NCBI RefSeq assembly: GCF_001676725.1
Contig: NZ_CP016172.1
Coordinates: 2,418,001 to 2,482,000, forward strand
Origin: Bordetella flabilis
GTDB lineage: Bacteria; Pseudomonadota; Gammaproteobacteria; Burkholderiales; Burkholderiaceae_B
Length of the DNA stretch: 64,000 bases
Direction: 5' to 3'
Shown: positions 43,417-54,037 of the stretch, in pieces
Layout: the number at the start of each line of letters is the position of its first letter
Numbering within the stretch: position 1 is the stretch's first letter
Program-made: the position numbers and the translations under genes
The notes under the pieces: model-generated
What the model was told of the DNA's origin: nothing
What the model saw: only the letters and a program-made list of their open reading frames with translations
Databases searched by the model: none

Positions 43417-44706
43417 ATGAGCACCGGAAAGTACCGTTATGTCGTCGCCTTGCTGCTGTTCGTGGCAGGCGCGATCAATTACATGGACCGCGCCGCCCTG
43501 GGCATCGTGGCGCCGCTGGTCGGCAAGGCGCTGGATCTGTCGCCGTCCCAGCTCGGCATCATATTCAGCAGCTTCTTCGTCGGTTACTCCATTTTTTCCT
43601 TTCTCGGGGGCTATTTCTCCGACAAGTGGGGAACGATGCGGGTATTCACCTGGGCCATGGCGATCTGGTCGCTGTTCTGCGGACTGACGGCGGTCGCCAC
43701 CGGCTTCTTCACGCTGCTGCTATTCAGGGCGATGTTCGGGATCGGCGAAGGGCCCATGAGCTCGAACACCAATCGCACCATTTCGAATTGGTTTCCTCGC
43801 CACGAAACGGCGACCATGATCGGGTTTACCTTTTCAGGGCAGACGCTGGGCAACGCGGTGGCTGGACCCATCGTCGGACTGGTCGCGGTCGCCTTCGGCT
43901 GGCGCGCATCGTTCGTGGTCATCGCCGTCCTGGGCTTTGTCTGGATTGCCTGCTGGCGCTGGCTGGTGACCGACAAGCCCCGCGAGAGCCGCCGCGTCGG
44001 CCCAGAGGAACTGCGCTTGATCGACGAAAGCCGCGCCGAAGCGGAAGCGCGCAATGTCGAGGACGACGGCACCACGCTCGGATCGTATCTTCGCCGGCCC
44101 AGTACCCTGGCCCTGGGCGCGGGGCTCTTCGCGGTGAACTACACGCAATACGTGTTCATTTCATGGCTGCCCAGCTACCTGACCGATGCGCTGCATCTGG
44201 ATATCCGCCAGATGAGCGTCATGACGTCGATCCCCTGGGTCTGCGGCGCCATTGGCTATTTCGGCGGCGGGTTGGTCGGTGACTTCATCTATAAGCGCAT
44301 GGACGATCCGGTCCGGGCTCGCAAGCTGGTGGCCACCATCCCCTTGGCCCTGTCGGGCGTGGCGGTGTTGAGCATCACCTCGGCGACCTCGCTGACCGCC
44401 GCCATTGCGTTGATCGCGGCGGCGCTGTTGTTCCTGACCGGGTCATGCCAGTCGATATGGGCCATCCAGCACGAGATCATCCCCCTGCGTCGCCAGGGCG
44501 GCGTGGGTGGCTTTATCCATTTCCTGAGCAATCTGTCCGGCATCATCGGGCCGGCGCTGACGGGCTTCCTGATCCAGTATTTCGGGGGCTACCACAGCGC
44601 ATTCCTGTTCGGTGCGCTGATCGATTTCGCCGGCGTGCTGGCAATGGTGTTCATGATCCGCAGCCATCGGCCCACGGTCCCCGCGACGCCGCTTCCCGCC
44701 CGTTGA
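43417..44706 (+). CDS. MFS transporter, ACS (anion:cation symporter) type
   Basis: A 429-aa membrane protein. The first helix has VAGAINYMDRAALGIVAPLV, the mark of the ACS family that imports glucarate, galactarate, hexuronates and related acids. FSDKWGTMRVFTWAMAIWS and FRAMFGIGEGPMSSNTNRTI follow, the second being very characteristic. The start at 43417 has GGAGG upstream. It is followed by uronate dehydrogenase and the LacI gene in the same direction, so a hexuronate or aldarate is the probable cargo. Confidence 0.9.
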   Translation: MSTGKYRYVVALLLFVAGAINYMDRAALGIVAPLVGKALDLSPSQLGIIFSSFFVGYSIFSFLGGYFSDKWGTMRVFTWAMAIWSLFCGLTAVATGFFTLLLFRAMFGIGEGPMSSNTNRTISNWFPRHETATMIGFTFSGQTLGNAVAGPIVGLVAVAFGWRASFVVIAVLGFVWIACWRWLVTDKPRESRRVGPEELRLIDESRAEAEARNVEDDGTTLGSYLRRPSTLALGAGLFAVNYTQYVFISWLPSYLTDALHLDIRQMSVMTSIPWVCGAIGYFGGGLVGDFIYKRMDDPVRARKLVATIPLALSGVAVLSITSATSLTAAIALIAAALLFLTGSCQSIWAIQHEIIPLRRQGGVGGFIHFLSNLSGIIGPALTGFLIQYFGGYHSAFLFGALIDFAGVLAMVFMIRSHRPTVPATPLPAR

Positions 44707-44779
44707 GCCGCGTAGTCCTGCCATGGGGCGGCCCTTGATGGCCGCCACGCTCCTACTGTGATGATGAAGGTGGATGCAT

Positions 44780-45586
44780 ATGAAGCGAATTCTAGTCACC
44801 GGCGCCGCCGGCCATATCGGCCGGGCGCTGCGTGCCGGGTTAGCAGGCCGCTATGACGTCCTGCGGCTGGCGGATATTGCGCCACAGGCGCCGGCCGGCC
44901 CTGGCGAGGAAGTCTGCGCGGTGGACATCCGGCGGCCCGAAACCCTGGAGCCCGCCATGGCGGGCATGGATTGCGTGGTGCACCTTGCCGGTATTCCGGA
45001 CGAGGACACCTGGGAGCGCATCCGCGACATGAACATCGACGGCTGCTACAACGTCTTCGAGAGCGCGCGCCGCGCAGGGGTGAAACGTGTCGTATTCGCC
45101 AGCTCCAACCATGCCGTGGGCTTCCATCGGCGCGATCGCATGATCGATGACACGGCGACCTTGCGGCCGGACAGCCGCTATGGGGCCTCCAAGGTCTTCG
45201 GCGAAGCAATAGGGCGGTTGTATGCGGACAAGCACGGCATGTCGGTGGCGTGCTTGCGCATCGGCTCCTTCCGTCCGGACGACAGGCCCACCGCGCCGCG
45301 CCACCTGTCCACCTGGATCAGCCACCGTGACATGGTGCAGCTGACCCAGCGCTGCATCGAGCATCCCGACTATCACTACGTTGTCGTGTATGGCGTCTCT
45401 GCCAACGCCCGCAACCGCTGGAGCAATGCGAACGCGAGATTCCTGGGCTACGCCCCGCGCGACGATGCGGAGACCGCTGCGGCCGCCATCCTGGCGGGGT
45501 CTGCCGAGGATGCGCAGGAAGCGCTTTTCCATGGCGGTTTCGGCTGCATGGTGGAGTTCGACGGCGATCCGGACCGCATCGTATAG
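44780..45586 (+). CDS. udh: Uronate dehydrogenase
   Basis: A 268-aa extended-type short-chain dehydrogenase. VTGAAGHIGRAL holds the NAD loop. VVHLAGIP, VFASSNHAVGF and YGASKVFGE (Tyr 134, Lys 138) follow in order, matching uronate dehydrogenase of Agrobacterium and Pseudomonas, which oxidises glucuronate or galacturonate to the aldarolactone with NAD. LSTWISHRDMVQL is another shared block. GAAGGTGG sets the start at 44780; an ATG six bases earlier is possible. The neighbouring SMP-30 lactonase and ACS transporter support the call. The next step, an aldarate dehydratase, is not nearby. Confidence 0.85.
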   Translation: MKRILVTGAAGHIGRALRAGLAGRYDVLRLADIAPQAPAGPGEEVCAVDIRRPETLEPAMAGMDCVVHLAGIPDEDTWERIRDMNIDGCYNVFESARRAGVKRVVFASSNHAVGFHRRDRMIDDTATLRPDSRYGASKVFGEAIGRLYADKHGMSVACLRIGSFRPDDRPTAPRHLSTWISHRDMVQLTQRCIEHPDYHYVVVYGVSANARNRWSNANARFLGYAPRDDAETAAAAILAGSAEDAQEALFHGGFGCMVEFDGDPDRIV

Positions 45587-45635
45587 TATGGGCGCATGGC
45601 AGGCGCCATGCATTTCCATACCGATCAGGTGCAAG

Positions 45636-46685
45636 TTGAGCAGTGAGCCGAAAAAAAGAGCGTCGCGGCGCAAGTCGCATGCGCCTTCCGTGCTGGACGT
45701 GGCCCGCGCCGCCGGGGTGTCGACGGCCACCGTGTCCCGTGTGCTCAATGGCAGCGGCACCGTGCGCGAGGCCTTGCGCAGCCGGGTGCGCGACATCGCA
45801 CAGCAGCTCGGCTATACCCCGCACGCCGCGGCGCGGGCGCTGGCCTCACAGCGGTCCAAGACCATAGGCGCGGTTATTCCGTCGCTGGAGAACCAGAATT
45901 TTGCGCTGGGGGTGTTCGCGCTGCAAAAGCGCATCGGCGAGGCCGGCTATACCTTGCTGCTGGCCTGCTCGTACTACGACCAGGAAGACGAGCTGAAGCA
46001 GGTCAGGGCGCTCATCGCCGATGGCATCGCCGGCTTGCTGCTGGTCGGGCGCAATCATTCGCCCGCGCTTTACGAGCTGTTGGAGAAAGAACGGATTCCC
46101 CTCGTCAACGGCTGGACCGTCGATCCGGACCACCCCTACGTGGGATTCGACAATGTGGCGGTAGGGCACCGGCTGGCCGATTACCTGCTGGACCTGGGGC
46201 ACCGCGAGTTCGGCATGATTACCCAGATGCGACAGTACAGCGATCGTGCCGAAGATCGCGTCAAGGGCGTACGGGCCGCCCTGCGCGCCCGGGGCCTGGA
46301 ACTGCGGCACGAGCATCTGATCGAGATGCCGCACAAGATACTGGAGGCGCAGATGGCCATGCGCGCCTTGCTGCAGAACCCGCATCCCCCTACCGCCGTG
46401 ATCTGCGGCACCGACCTGATGGCGGTCGGCGCGCTGGCCGCCGCGCGGGAGGCGGGTATCGACGTACCCGGACGATTGTCGATCGCCGGCATCAACGATA
46501 TCGAGTTCTCCAGCTTTACGACGCCGCCCCTGACCACCATGCGGCTGGCCGCGGACCAGATCGGCACCCGCAGCGCCGAATACCTGCTCGCGTGCATCGA
46601 AGGGCGTCCTGTGACCTCACAGAATGTGGTCCCCACCGATCTGATCGTGCGGGGAACCACGGGCAGGGCCCCCCGCCGCAGATAA
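45636..46685 (+). CDS. LacI-family transcriptional regulator
   Basis: A 349-aa LacI/GntR-type repressor. I propose a TTG start at 45636 with AGG six bases upstream; an in-frame ATG at 45588 would add 16 residues. The DNA-binding domain is SVLDVARAAGVSTATVSRVLNGSG, cited by its parts VLDVARAAG and TATVSRVLNG, followed by the hinge HAAARALASQRSKTIG. The sugar-binding domain contains DGIAGLLLVGRNHS and VICGTDLMAVGALAAARE. It lies between udh and a Bug protein gene and is likely to bind the operators flanking the locus. Confidence 0.92.
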   Translation: MSSEPKKRASRRKSHAPSVLDVARAAGVSTATVSRVLNGSGTVREALRSRVRDIAQQLGYTPHAAARALASQRSKTIGAVIPSLENQNFALGVFALQKRIGEAGYTLLLACSYYDQEDELKQVRALIADGIAGLLLVGRNHSPALYELLEKERIPLVNGWTVDPDHPYVGFDNVAVGHRLADYLLDLGHREFGMITQMRQYSDRAEDRVKGVRAALRARGLELRHEHLIEMPHKILEAQMAMRALLQNPHPPTAVICGTDLMAVGALAAAREAGIDVPGRLSIAGINDIEFSSFTTPPLTTMRLAADQIGTRSAEYLLACIEGRPVTSQNVVPTDLIVRGTTGRAPRRR

Positions 46686-46718
46686 GCCATAATTGGCGCT
46701 GTTTCGGAGGGGACCATC

Positions 46719-47675
46719 ATGTTCAAACAATGGATCGCCGGCGCTACGCTGGCCGCGGCCGCCATGGCCGCTCACGCGCAGTACCCGGACCGGCCCGTGC
46801 GCCTCATCGTGCCTTTTCCGCCGGGCCAGGCCACGGATATCTTCGCCCGCGCGCTGGCCGAACAGCTCGGCGCGGACCTGAAGCAGCCCATCATCGTCGA
46901 TAACCGAGCCGGCGCGGGCAGCAATATCGGCATGGGGCAGGCGGCGCGCGCCCCGGCCGACGGCTATACCCTGGTCATCGCGGGCAGCGCCGCCGCCGTC
47001 AACCAGACGCTATACAAGAAGGTCGACTACCGCCTCCCCGACGATTTCGCGCCGGTGTCGGGCGTGTTCTCGGTTCCGCTGATGTTCCTGTCCAATCCTC
47101 AATCCGGAATCAAGACGCTCCAACAGTTGGTCGACCAGGCGCGAGCCCGTCCCGGCGAACTGGCCTACGCCAGCGCCGGCGTGGGGGGAACCCAACACCT
47201 GTCCGCCGAGATGTTCAAGGCCGCGGCCAACGTCGATATCCGGCATATCCCCTACAAGGGCAGCGGCCCGGCGCAATCGGACTTCCTGGGCAACCAGGTG
47301 CCGTTGATGGTCGACTCCGTGACCGCGGGCCTGCCTCATGTACGAAGCGGCAAGGCCATCGCGCTTGCGGTCACCACGGCCAAGCGCCTGCCGCAATTGC
47401 CCGATGTGCCCACGGTCGCGGAGTCAGGCTATCCAGGCTTCGAAGCGATCGGCTGGGCGGCGGTCCTGGCTCCGAAGGACACGCCCCCTGCCATCGTGGA
47501 GCTGCTCAGCCAGCGCATCGGTGCGGTTCTCGCGACGCCCGCCATGCAGGCCTATCTGCGCGATCGCGGCGCCGAACCCATGCCCATGACGCCGGCCGCC
47601 ACGGCCGCCTTCATACGGAGCGAGGTCGCCAAGTGGGGCAGCGCGGTCAAGGCCTCCGGCGCCGAGGTCGACTAA
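46719..47675 (+). CDS. Bug/TctC-family substrate-binding protein
   Basis: A 318-aa periplasmic binding protein. A signal peptide ([15 protein letters not shown]) is followed by [20 protein letters not shown], then [28 protein letters not shown] and [15 protein letters not shown], all Bug signatures. It starts 33 bases after the LacI gene and so probably belongs to the same uronate unit, where it may capture an aldarate or a uronate. No TctA/TctB genes are present near it. Confidence 0.92.
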   Translation: MFKQWIAGATLAAAAMAAHAQYPDRPVRLIVPFPPGQATDIFARALAEQLGADLKQPIIVDNRAGAGSNIGMGQAARAPADGYTLVIAGSAAAVNQTLYKKVDYRLPDDFAPVSGVFSVPLMFLSNPQSGIKTLQQLVDQARARPGELAYASAGVGGTQHLSAEMFKAAANVDIRHIPYKGSGPAQSDFLGNQVPLMVDSVTAGLPHVRSGKAIALAVTTAKRLPQLPDVPTVAESGYPGFEAIGWAAVLAPKDTPPAIVELLSQRIGAVLATPAMQAYLRDRGAEPMPMTPAATAAFIRSEVAKWGSAVKASGAEVD

Positions 47676-47786
47676 CCTTCGGGGTAAGGGGCGTTTTCGT
47701 CGGTTCTGTCTTTGCCGTCGTTGACGCCCCCAGGGCGGGCTTGCTACCATGCGGCCCACTGTTGCTCGCGCCTCCGGCCAGCACAG

Positions 47787-47800
47787 CGTAAGCGTTTACG
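47787..47800. promoter_or_regulatory. LacI-type operator, downstream copy
   Basis: CGTAAGCGTTTACG is a near-perfect palindrome whose core GTAAGCGTTTAC agrees with GTAAGCGCTTTC of the upstream operator at 10 of 12 bases. It lies 107 bases before the MFS gene at 47907, which may therefore be under the same regulator. No gene is seen in the rest of this 231-base gap. Confidence 0.5.
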
Positions 47801-47906
47801 TCAATCAACGCATCACCGGCCACTGATCCAGTGGGTACGGGGTGCGTTGTCTTTGCTCTCCTTCCCATGATCAACAGGCCTCGTTCTACTTCAGGACGGC
47901 TTGTTC

Positions 47907-49112
47907 ATGTCTGATATCCCCGATCTTTCCCTTGCGCAGCGGCGCATGTTCATTACTACGCTGGCGCTTTTCCTTTCGTACCTCGCGGTGGCAATGGCGC
48001 TGCCCGTCGTGCCCGTTTACGTCACGCGCGATCTCGGCATGAGCAACGCGGCCGGCGGGCTGGCTGTCGGCATCGCGTTTCTTTCCACCATTCTCACCCG
48101 CAACGTGGCTGGCGGCGTGGCTGACCGGCGCGGCAGCCGTTACGCGATGCTGCGCGGCCTGATGGTCTATGTGGCGGCCTGCCTGTTATGCCTGGTGTCC
48201 GCCTTGCCGGACCTGCATGGCGCGCTCGCCTACGGCTTGCTCCTGGCCGGCCGGCTTTTGCTCGGCCTGGGCGAAAGCCTCGTCATCGTGGCGACGATCA
48301 GCTGGGGTATCGGGCTGATGGGGCCATCGAGGTCCGGCAAGGTCATGGCGCTGGTGGGCGCTGCGATGTACGGTGCGTTCGCAGTGGGCGGTCCTCTGGG
48401 ATTGGCGCTGCTGCACGCCGGCGGTTTCTCCGGCCTGATGGCGATGTGCGCGGCACTGCCCCTGCTGGGCGCTTGCCTGGTACGCGCGGTGCCGGAGGTC
48501 GAACCCCACGGGGGGCGGCGCGAATCGTTCTGGCGCATCCTGGGTGGCATCTGGCTGCCCGGTGCCGCCGTGTGCCTGCAGGGCGTGGGATTCGCCGCGC
48601 TCGCCGCCTTCATTTCGCTGTACTTTCTGAGCCGCGGCTGGGCGCATGCGGGACTGGGCTTGAGCTGCTTCGGTGGTGGCTTCGTGGCGGTGCGGCTGTT
48701 TTTCGGCCACCTTCCGGACAGGATCGGCGGCACGCCGGTAGCCATCGTTTCCCTGGTTATCGAGGCCGCGGGGCAGTATCTGTTGTGGCTTGCCCCTGGT
48801 CCGGTCGTGGCCCTGTTCGGCGCCTTGCTGACCGGGCTGGGTTGCTCGATGGTGTTTCCGGCGATGGGTTCGGAAGTGGTCAAAGGCATGCCACCGCAGT
48901 TGCGCGGCACGGCAGTGGGCGGCTTCGCCGCTTTCCAGGATCTGGCCTATGGCGCGACCGGACCCGCAACGGGGCTGCTGGCGGACCATTTCGGCTACGG
49001 CGTCGTGTTTTTGATCGGCGGCATCGCCGCGACCCTGGGCGTGTCGGTCGCGGTCATGGCCCACCGGCAGGCGGCCAACCGACGCCCCGATGCCGCTGGC
49101 GCAGAGCGATAG
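47907..49112 (+). CDS. MFS transporter, YhhS/YfcJ-like
   Basis: A 401-aa major facilitator with about 12 helices. FLSYLAVAMALPVVPVYVTRDLG at the start and GGVADRRGSRYAMLRG after helix 2 match the YhhS/YfcJ sugar-efflux-like group. GLGESLVIVATISWGIGLMG lies in helix 4. The start at 47907 (MSDIPDLS) is preferred to a TTG six bases earlier. A LacI-type operator in the gap before it hints that it belongs to the uronate regulon, perhaps as an exporter. Confidence 0.88.
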   Translation: MSDIPDLSLAQRRMFITTLALFLSYLAVAMALPVVPVYVTRDLGMSNAAGGLAVGIAFLSTILTRNVAGGVADRRGSRYAMLRGLMVYVAACLLCLVSALPDLHGALAYGLLLAGRLLLGLGESLVIVATISWGIGLMGPSRSGKVMALVGAAMYGAFAVGGPLGLALLHAGGFSGLMAMCAALPLLGACLVRAVPEVEPHGGRRESFWRILGGIWLPGAAVCLQGVGFAALAAFISLYFLSRGWAHAGLGLSCFGGGFVAVRLFFGHLPDRIGGTPVAIVSLVIEAAGQYLLWLAPGPVVALFGALLTGLGCSMVFPAMGSEVVKGMPPQLRGTAVGGFAAFQDLAYGATGPATGLLADHFGYGVVFLIGGIAATLGVSVAVMAHRQAANRRPDAAGAER

Positions 49113-49265
49113 CGAACAGGAGCAGGCCGGCCAGCGATGCCGTCACGCCAGCAGCGTACTTCGCGCCGGCAGGGGGCATCCGCGACCGTGTCAACGCCAG
49201 CCGCGCGGCCAAGCGCGGAGGCTGCGCGCATTGATCGATGCCGCGCGCGTGTGGATCCACCGCGG

Positions 49266-50678
49266 TCAGCCCGCGCGGATCAGGCCCAGCAGGCGCTCGC
49301 AATCCATGGCCAAGGTGTCCTCCGAGACATTGCTCACTCCCAGCAGCAAGCCCGGTTGCGCCGGTGCCGAGACGTACCAGGGACTGAGTGCGACCGGTGC
49401 CAGGCCTTGTGCCAGGGCTCGACGGGCGATGTCGACGTCGTCCGTTCCGGGCGGCAGGGTCAACCGCACCGCCAGCCCCGCCATTGCGGTGGCGGTATCG
49501 GCGCTGGCGCGGCCCAGGCACGCGGCCAGGGCGTCGCGCCGGCCGGCGTAGAGGCGCTTCATGCGGCGCAGGTGACGCATATAGTGACCCTGGTGCATGA
49601 ACTCGGCCAGGGCGGCTTGCGATTCCGCGCCGGCCGCGGGCGCCAGGCAGGCCGCCACTTCGGCGAAATGCCGCGCCTGCGCGGCCGGTACGACGATAAA
49701 GCCCCGTCGCAAGGCCGGACTGATCGTCTTGCTGAAGGTGCCGATATGCAGGACGCGGCCTGCCTCGTCGAGGGCGGCCAGCGCGGGTGCCGCGCGGCCT
49801 TTGAGTTGCAGTTCGCTCAGGTAATCGTCTTCGATGATCCAGGCCTGCTGCCGTGCGGCCCATTGCAGTAGTGCGTGCCGCCGTGCCGGGGCCAGCGTGA
49901 CGCCCAGTGGCGCCTGTTGCCCCGCCGTCACGACCGCCAGCACGGCGTCGGGCGCGCGCCGGATACCGGCGTCCACATCGATACCTTGCGAGTCGACCGG
50001 CACGTGCGCCAACCGCATGCCGGCCAATTCCAGCGCTTTGCGGGTCAGGGGAAACCCCGGATCTTCCATCCAGGCGACCCGGCCTTCGAGCCGCAGCGCG
50101 CGTATCACCAGATTGACCGCGCCGGCATAGCCGTTCGTCACCAGCACCTGTGCCGGGGAACAGGCGAGCCCGCGCGCCAGTGCGAGATACGCGGCAATCT
50201 GTTCGCGCAGGCGAGGATCGCCACGCGGGTCGGGATAGCCTACCGGACCGGCCGCGGATTCGCGTGCCGCCTTGGCCAGCAGGCGCGACCACAGCGCCAC
50301 GGGGAACACGTCCTGCGCCGGAACGCCCATCTGGAACACCAGGGGGCGCGCCGAATAGACGGGCATCAAGTCCTGCAACGGCTGCGTATCGGCAATGGGC
50401 TGTGGCGCGCTGGCCGGCACGCCGTGGCGCGATACGAAGGTGCCGGCCGCACCGGCCGACGTCAGGAGCTGCTCGTCGACCAGACGTTCATAAGCGGCCC
50501 GTACCGTGCCCCGCGCCACGCCCAACTGGGCGGCCAGGTCGCGCCAGGACGGCAGGCGTGCGCCCGGCTTCAATCGACCTTGGCGCACGGCCAGGCCGAT
50601 GGCCTGGTGGATCTGGCCGGCGAGGGGCATCCGCGCCTGTCGATCCAGGTCTATCCGCAGGGGGTCCTCGGTTTCCAT
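49266..50678 (-). CDS. MocR-type regulator (GntR winged helix fused to aminotransferase domain)
   Basis: A 470-aa PLP-dependent regulator. The N-terminal GntR winged helix (residues 10-85) includes RLPSWRDLAAQLGVARGTVRAAYERLV, cited by RLPSWRDLA and GTVRAAYERL. The fold-type I aminotransferase domain (about 110-465) has the PLP lysine Lys 317 in GTFSKTIS. Regulators of this group (PdxR, GabR, TauR) sense PLP or amino compounds. It is divergent from the glycerol ABC operon, with a 298-base gap; whether it controls glycerol uptake or PLP genes elsewhere is not known. Confidence 0.92.
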   Translation of the reverse strand: METEDPLRIDLDRQARMPLAGQIHQAIGLAVRQGRLKPGARLPSWRDLAAQLGVARGTVRAAYERLVDEQLLTSAGAAGTFVSRHGVPASAPQPIADTQPLQDLMPVYSARPLVFQMGVPAQDVFPVALWSRLLAKAARESAAGPVGYPDPRGDPRLREQIAAYLALARGLACSPAQVLVTNGYAGAVNLVIRALRLEGRVAWMEDPGFPLTRKALELAGMRLAHVPVDSQGIDVDAGIRRAPDAVLAVVTAGQQAPLGVTLAPARRHALLQWAARQQAWIIEDDYLSELQLKGRAAPALAALDEAGRVLHIGTFSKTISPALRRGFIVVPAAQARHFAEVAACLAPAAGAESQAALAEFMHQGHYMRHLRRMKRLYAGRRDALAACLGRASADTATAMAGLAVRLTLPPGTDDVDIARRALAQGLAPVALSPWYVSAPAQPGLLLGVSNVSEDTLAMDCERLLGLIRAG

Positions 50679-50976
50679 GCGCGGATGGTAACTCGGCGCG
50701 GCGGGACAGGGATATGCAGTATCGGGGAGGCGACCGAGGCCGGTCCCGATGGCCCGGCGTGGCGCGCCGCCCCGGCCGCGATGGTGGCACGCCGCGAACC
50801 GCGGTGCGGTCGTGGCCCTTGTCCCGGATGTGATACTTGTCCATAAGCCGTTGTACCTGCGGGCTCTGAACAACGTCAGGACGGCGGCCCATGCCCTGCG
50901 GCGTTGTCTTTCTTGCCGGCTTTCTGTACAAACGCTGGATAACCATACTCAAGCAGCTTTTCGCCAGGAGACGCGA

Positions 50977-52062
50977 TTGCAGCTGACGCTGGAAGGCATA
51001 CAACTGCAGGTTGGATCACAAGTTCACCTGCATCCCATGAGCCTTGCCCCCGCCCCCGGATCCATGACGGTCCTGCTGGGCGCTACCCAAGCGGGCAAGA
51101 CTTCCCTCATGCGCATCATGGCGGGACTGGACCGCCCTACGCAGGGCGCCGTCCGTGTCGACGGCGCGGACGTGACACGCGTCCCGGTGCGCCAGCGCAA
51201 CGTGGCCATGGTTTACCAGCAGTTCATCAACTATCCCTCGATGACGGTGTTCGACAATATCGCATCGCCGCTGCGGCTGCGTGGGGCCGGGCAGGTGCCC
51301 GAACGCGTGAAGGCCATGGCGGCCCGCTTGCATATCGACCACTTGCTGGACCGCTATCCAGCGGAACTGTCTGGCGGCCAGCAGCAGCGCGTGGCGCTGG
51401 CCCGGGCCCTGGTCAAGGACGCGCCGCTGGTCCTGCTGGATGAACCCCTGGTGAACCTGGACTACAAATTGCGCGAAGAGTTGCGTGAAGAGCTGAGCGG
51501 CTTGTTTTCCGAGGGTCGTTCCACGGTGGTCTATGCCACCACCGAGCCTGGGGAGGCATTGCTCCTGGGCGGCTACACCGCCGTGCTCGACGCCGGTGAA
51601 CTGCTGCAATACGGGCCCACCGCGGAAGTCTTCCATCGGCCGGCCTCCCTGCGTGTGGCGCGCGCCTTCAGCGATCCGCCCATGAACCTGTTTCCGGCCC
51701 GGCGGGCCGGGTCCGGTTTCGCGCTGGAAGGCGGGCTGGATGTGCCGCGTGACCTGCCGGGACGCGAAGGGGAGGTCATGACCGCCGGTCTGCGGGCAGG
51801 CGCCTTGCGGCTGGACGAGCGTCCCGGTTGCGTCGCCCTGGCCGGCGAGGTCAAGCTGGCCGAACTTTCCGGTTCGGACACCTTCGTCCACGCCAGCACG
51901 GCGGCCGGGGACGTGGTGGCGCAGTTGACCGGCGTGCACCGCTTCGGCTTGCGCGAGCGGATACGGCTTTACTTCGATCCCGCCCAGACCTATGCCTTCG
52001 ACGCGGATGGCGCCCTGCTCGCCGCGCCGGTCTACCATGCGCTGCGGGCGGGGGCGAACTGA
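50977..52062 (+). CDS. glpS: Glycerol ABC transporter ATP-binding protein, GlpS-like
   Basis: A 361-aa ABC ATPase with a probable TTG start, AGGAG six bases upstream. Walker A is GATQAGKT (35-42), the signature LSGGQQQR (131-138) and Walker B VLLDEP (152-157). A C-terminal regulatory domain (about 240-361) follows, as in MalK/UgpC. The switch histidine of the H-loop is missing: YATTEP stands where the usual pattern is YVTHD. It is the first of six genes in the order of the glycerol importer glpSTPQUV of Rhizobium. Its stop overlaps the next start (TGATG). Confidence 0.85.
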   Translation: MQLTLEGIQLQVGSQVHLHPMSLAPAPGSMTVLLGATQAGKTSLMRIMAGLDRPTQGAVRVDGADVTRVPVRQRNVAMVYQQFINYPSMTVFDNIASPLRLRGAGQVPERVKAMAARLHIDHLLDRYPAELSGGQQQRVALARALVKDAPLVLLDEPLVNLDYKLREELREELSGLFSEGRSTVVYATTEPGEALLLGGYTAVLDAGELLQYGPTAEVFHRPASLRVARAFSDPPMNLFPARRAGSGFALEGGLDVPRDLPGREGEVMTAGLRAGALRLDERPGCVALAGEVKLAELSGSDTFVHASTAAGDVVAQLTGVHRFGLRERIRLYFDPAQTYAFDADGALLAAPVYHALRAGAN

Positions 52063-53146
52063 TGGCGCGCATCGAACTGGATTTGTCGCACGCCTATGTC
52101 AGCCATCCCGTCGAGGATGAAGACTATGCCTTGCTGCCGCTCAAGTACGCCTTCGAGGACGGTGGCGCCTATGCCTTGCTGGGCCCCTCCGGCTGCGGCA
52201 AGACCACATTGCTGAATTGCATTTCCGGGCTTTTGCGTCCTTCCTCCGGCCAGGTCCTGTTCGATGGCCGCGATGTCACCGCCGAAACGCCGCAGCAACG
52301 CAACATCGCGCAGGTGTTCCAGTTTCCAGTCGTCTACGACACCATGACGGTGGCGGACAACCTGGCCTTCCCGCTGCGCAATCGCGGCGTGCCGGAAGCG
52401 CGCGTGCGGGAGCGCGTCGGCCGTGTGGCCGAGATGCTGGAACTGTCGGGCGTGCTGGAGCGGCGCGCCAGCGGCCTGGCGGCCGATGCGAAGCAGAAGA
52501 TTTCCCTGGGGCGCGGGCTGGTGCGCAATGACGTTTCGGCCGTGCTGTTCGACGAGCCGCTCACGGTGATCGACCCGCACCTGAAATGGGAATTGCGGCG
52601 CAAGCTCAAGGAGATTCACCAGGAATTCCACCTGACGCTCATCTATGTGACCCATGACCAGACCGAGGCCCTGACCTTCGCCGACCAGGTCGTGGTGATG
52701 TCGCGGGGCAAGGTGATGCAGGTGGGTACGGCGGACGACCTGTTCCTGCGTCCGGCACATACCTTCGTCGGCCACTTCATCGGTTCGCCGGGCATGAATT
52801 TCCTGCCGGCGCGCTGGCATCAGAATGCATTGCACGTGGGCACGCGCCGCTACGCGGACGTGCCCTCCACGCTGGCGGCGCGACTTTCCGCGGCGGGCGA
52901 TTTCAAGCTGGGCATACGGCCGGAGTTCGCGGCCCTGTGCCCGCCGGAAAGCGCGCAGGCCTTGCCCGTGACGGTGGCCCGCGTACAGGACGTCGGCACC
53001 TACCTGCTGCTGACGGGCGCCTTCGAAGGGCATGCGGTGCGCGCGCGCCTGCCTCTGGATAGCCGCCCGCCGGCGCCGGGCGGCACGGCGTGGCTGACGG
53101 TGCTGTCGCCGCATACCTGCTTCTACCGCGATGAGGAGCTGATCCG

Positions 53147-53150
<4 letters not shown>
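52062..53150 (+). CDS. glpT: Glycerol ABC transporter ATP-binding protein, GlpT-like
   Basis: A 362-aa ABC ATPase and partner of the preceding one. Walker A is GPSGCGKT (41-48), Walker B VLFDEP (161-166), and the switch His 198 is in YVTHDQTEA. The signature, however, is degenerate: ASGLAADAKQK (136-146) in place of LSGGQ. The C-terminal domain (250-362) is of the MalK type. It overlaps glpS by one base and glpP by four bases. The missing motifs of the two ATPases complement each other, so a heterodimer with one canonical and one degenerate ATP site is expected. Confidence 0.85.

Positions 53151-54029
<879 letters not shown>

Positions 54030-54037
<8 letters not shown>

Noticed and set aside
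49054..50292. A 412-residue minus-strand frame inside the MocR gene
   Set aside because: It is an alternative frame of the MocR coding sequence, dominated by Arg, Gly and Ala, without start signals.
51016..53114. Two long minus-strand frames opposite the glycerol ATPase genes
   Set aside because: They are shadows of glpS and glpT, both of which have complete ATPase motifs and coupled starts.
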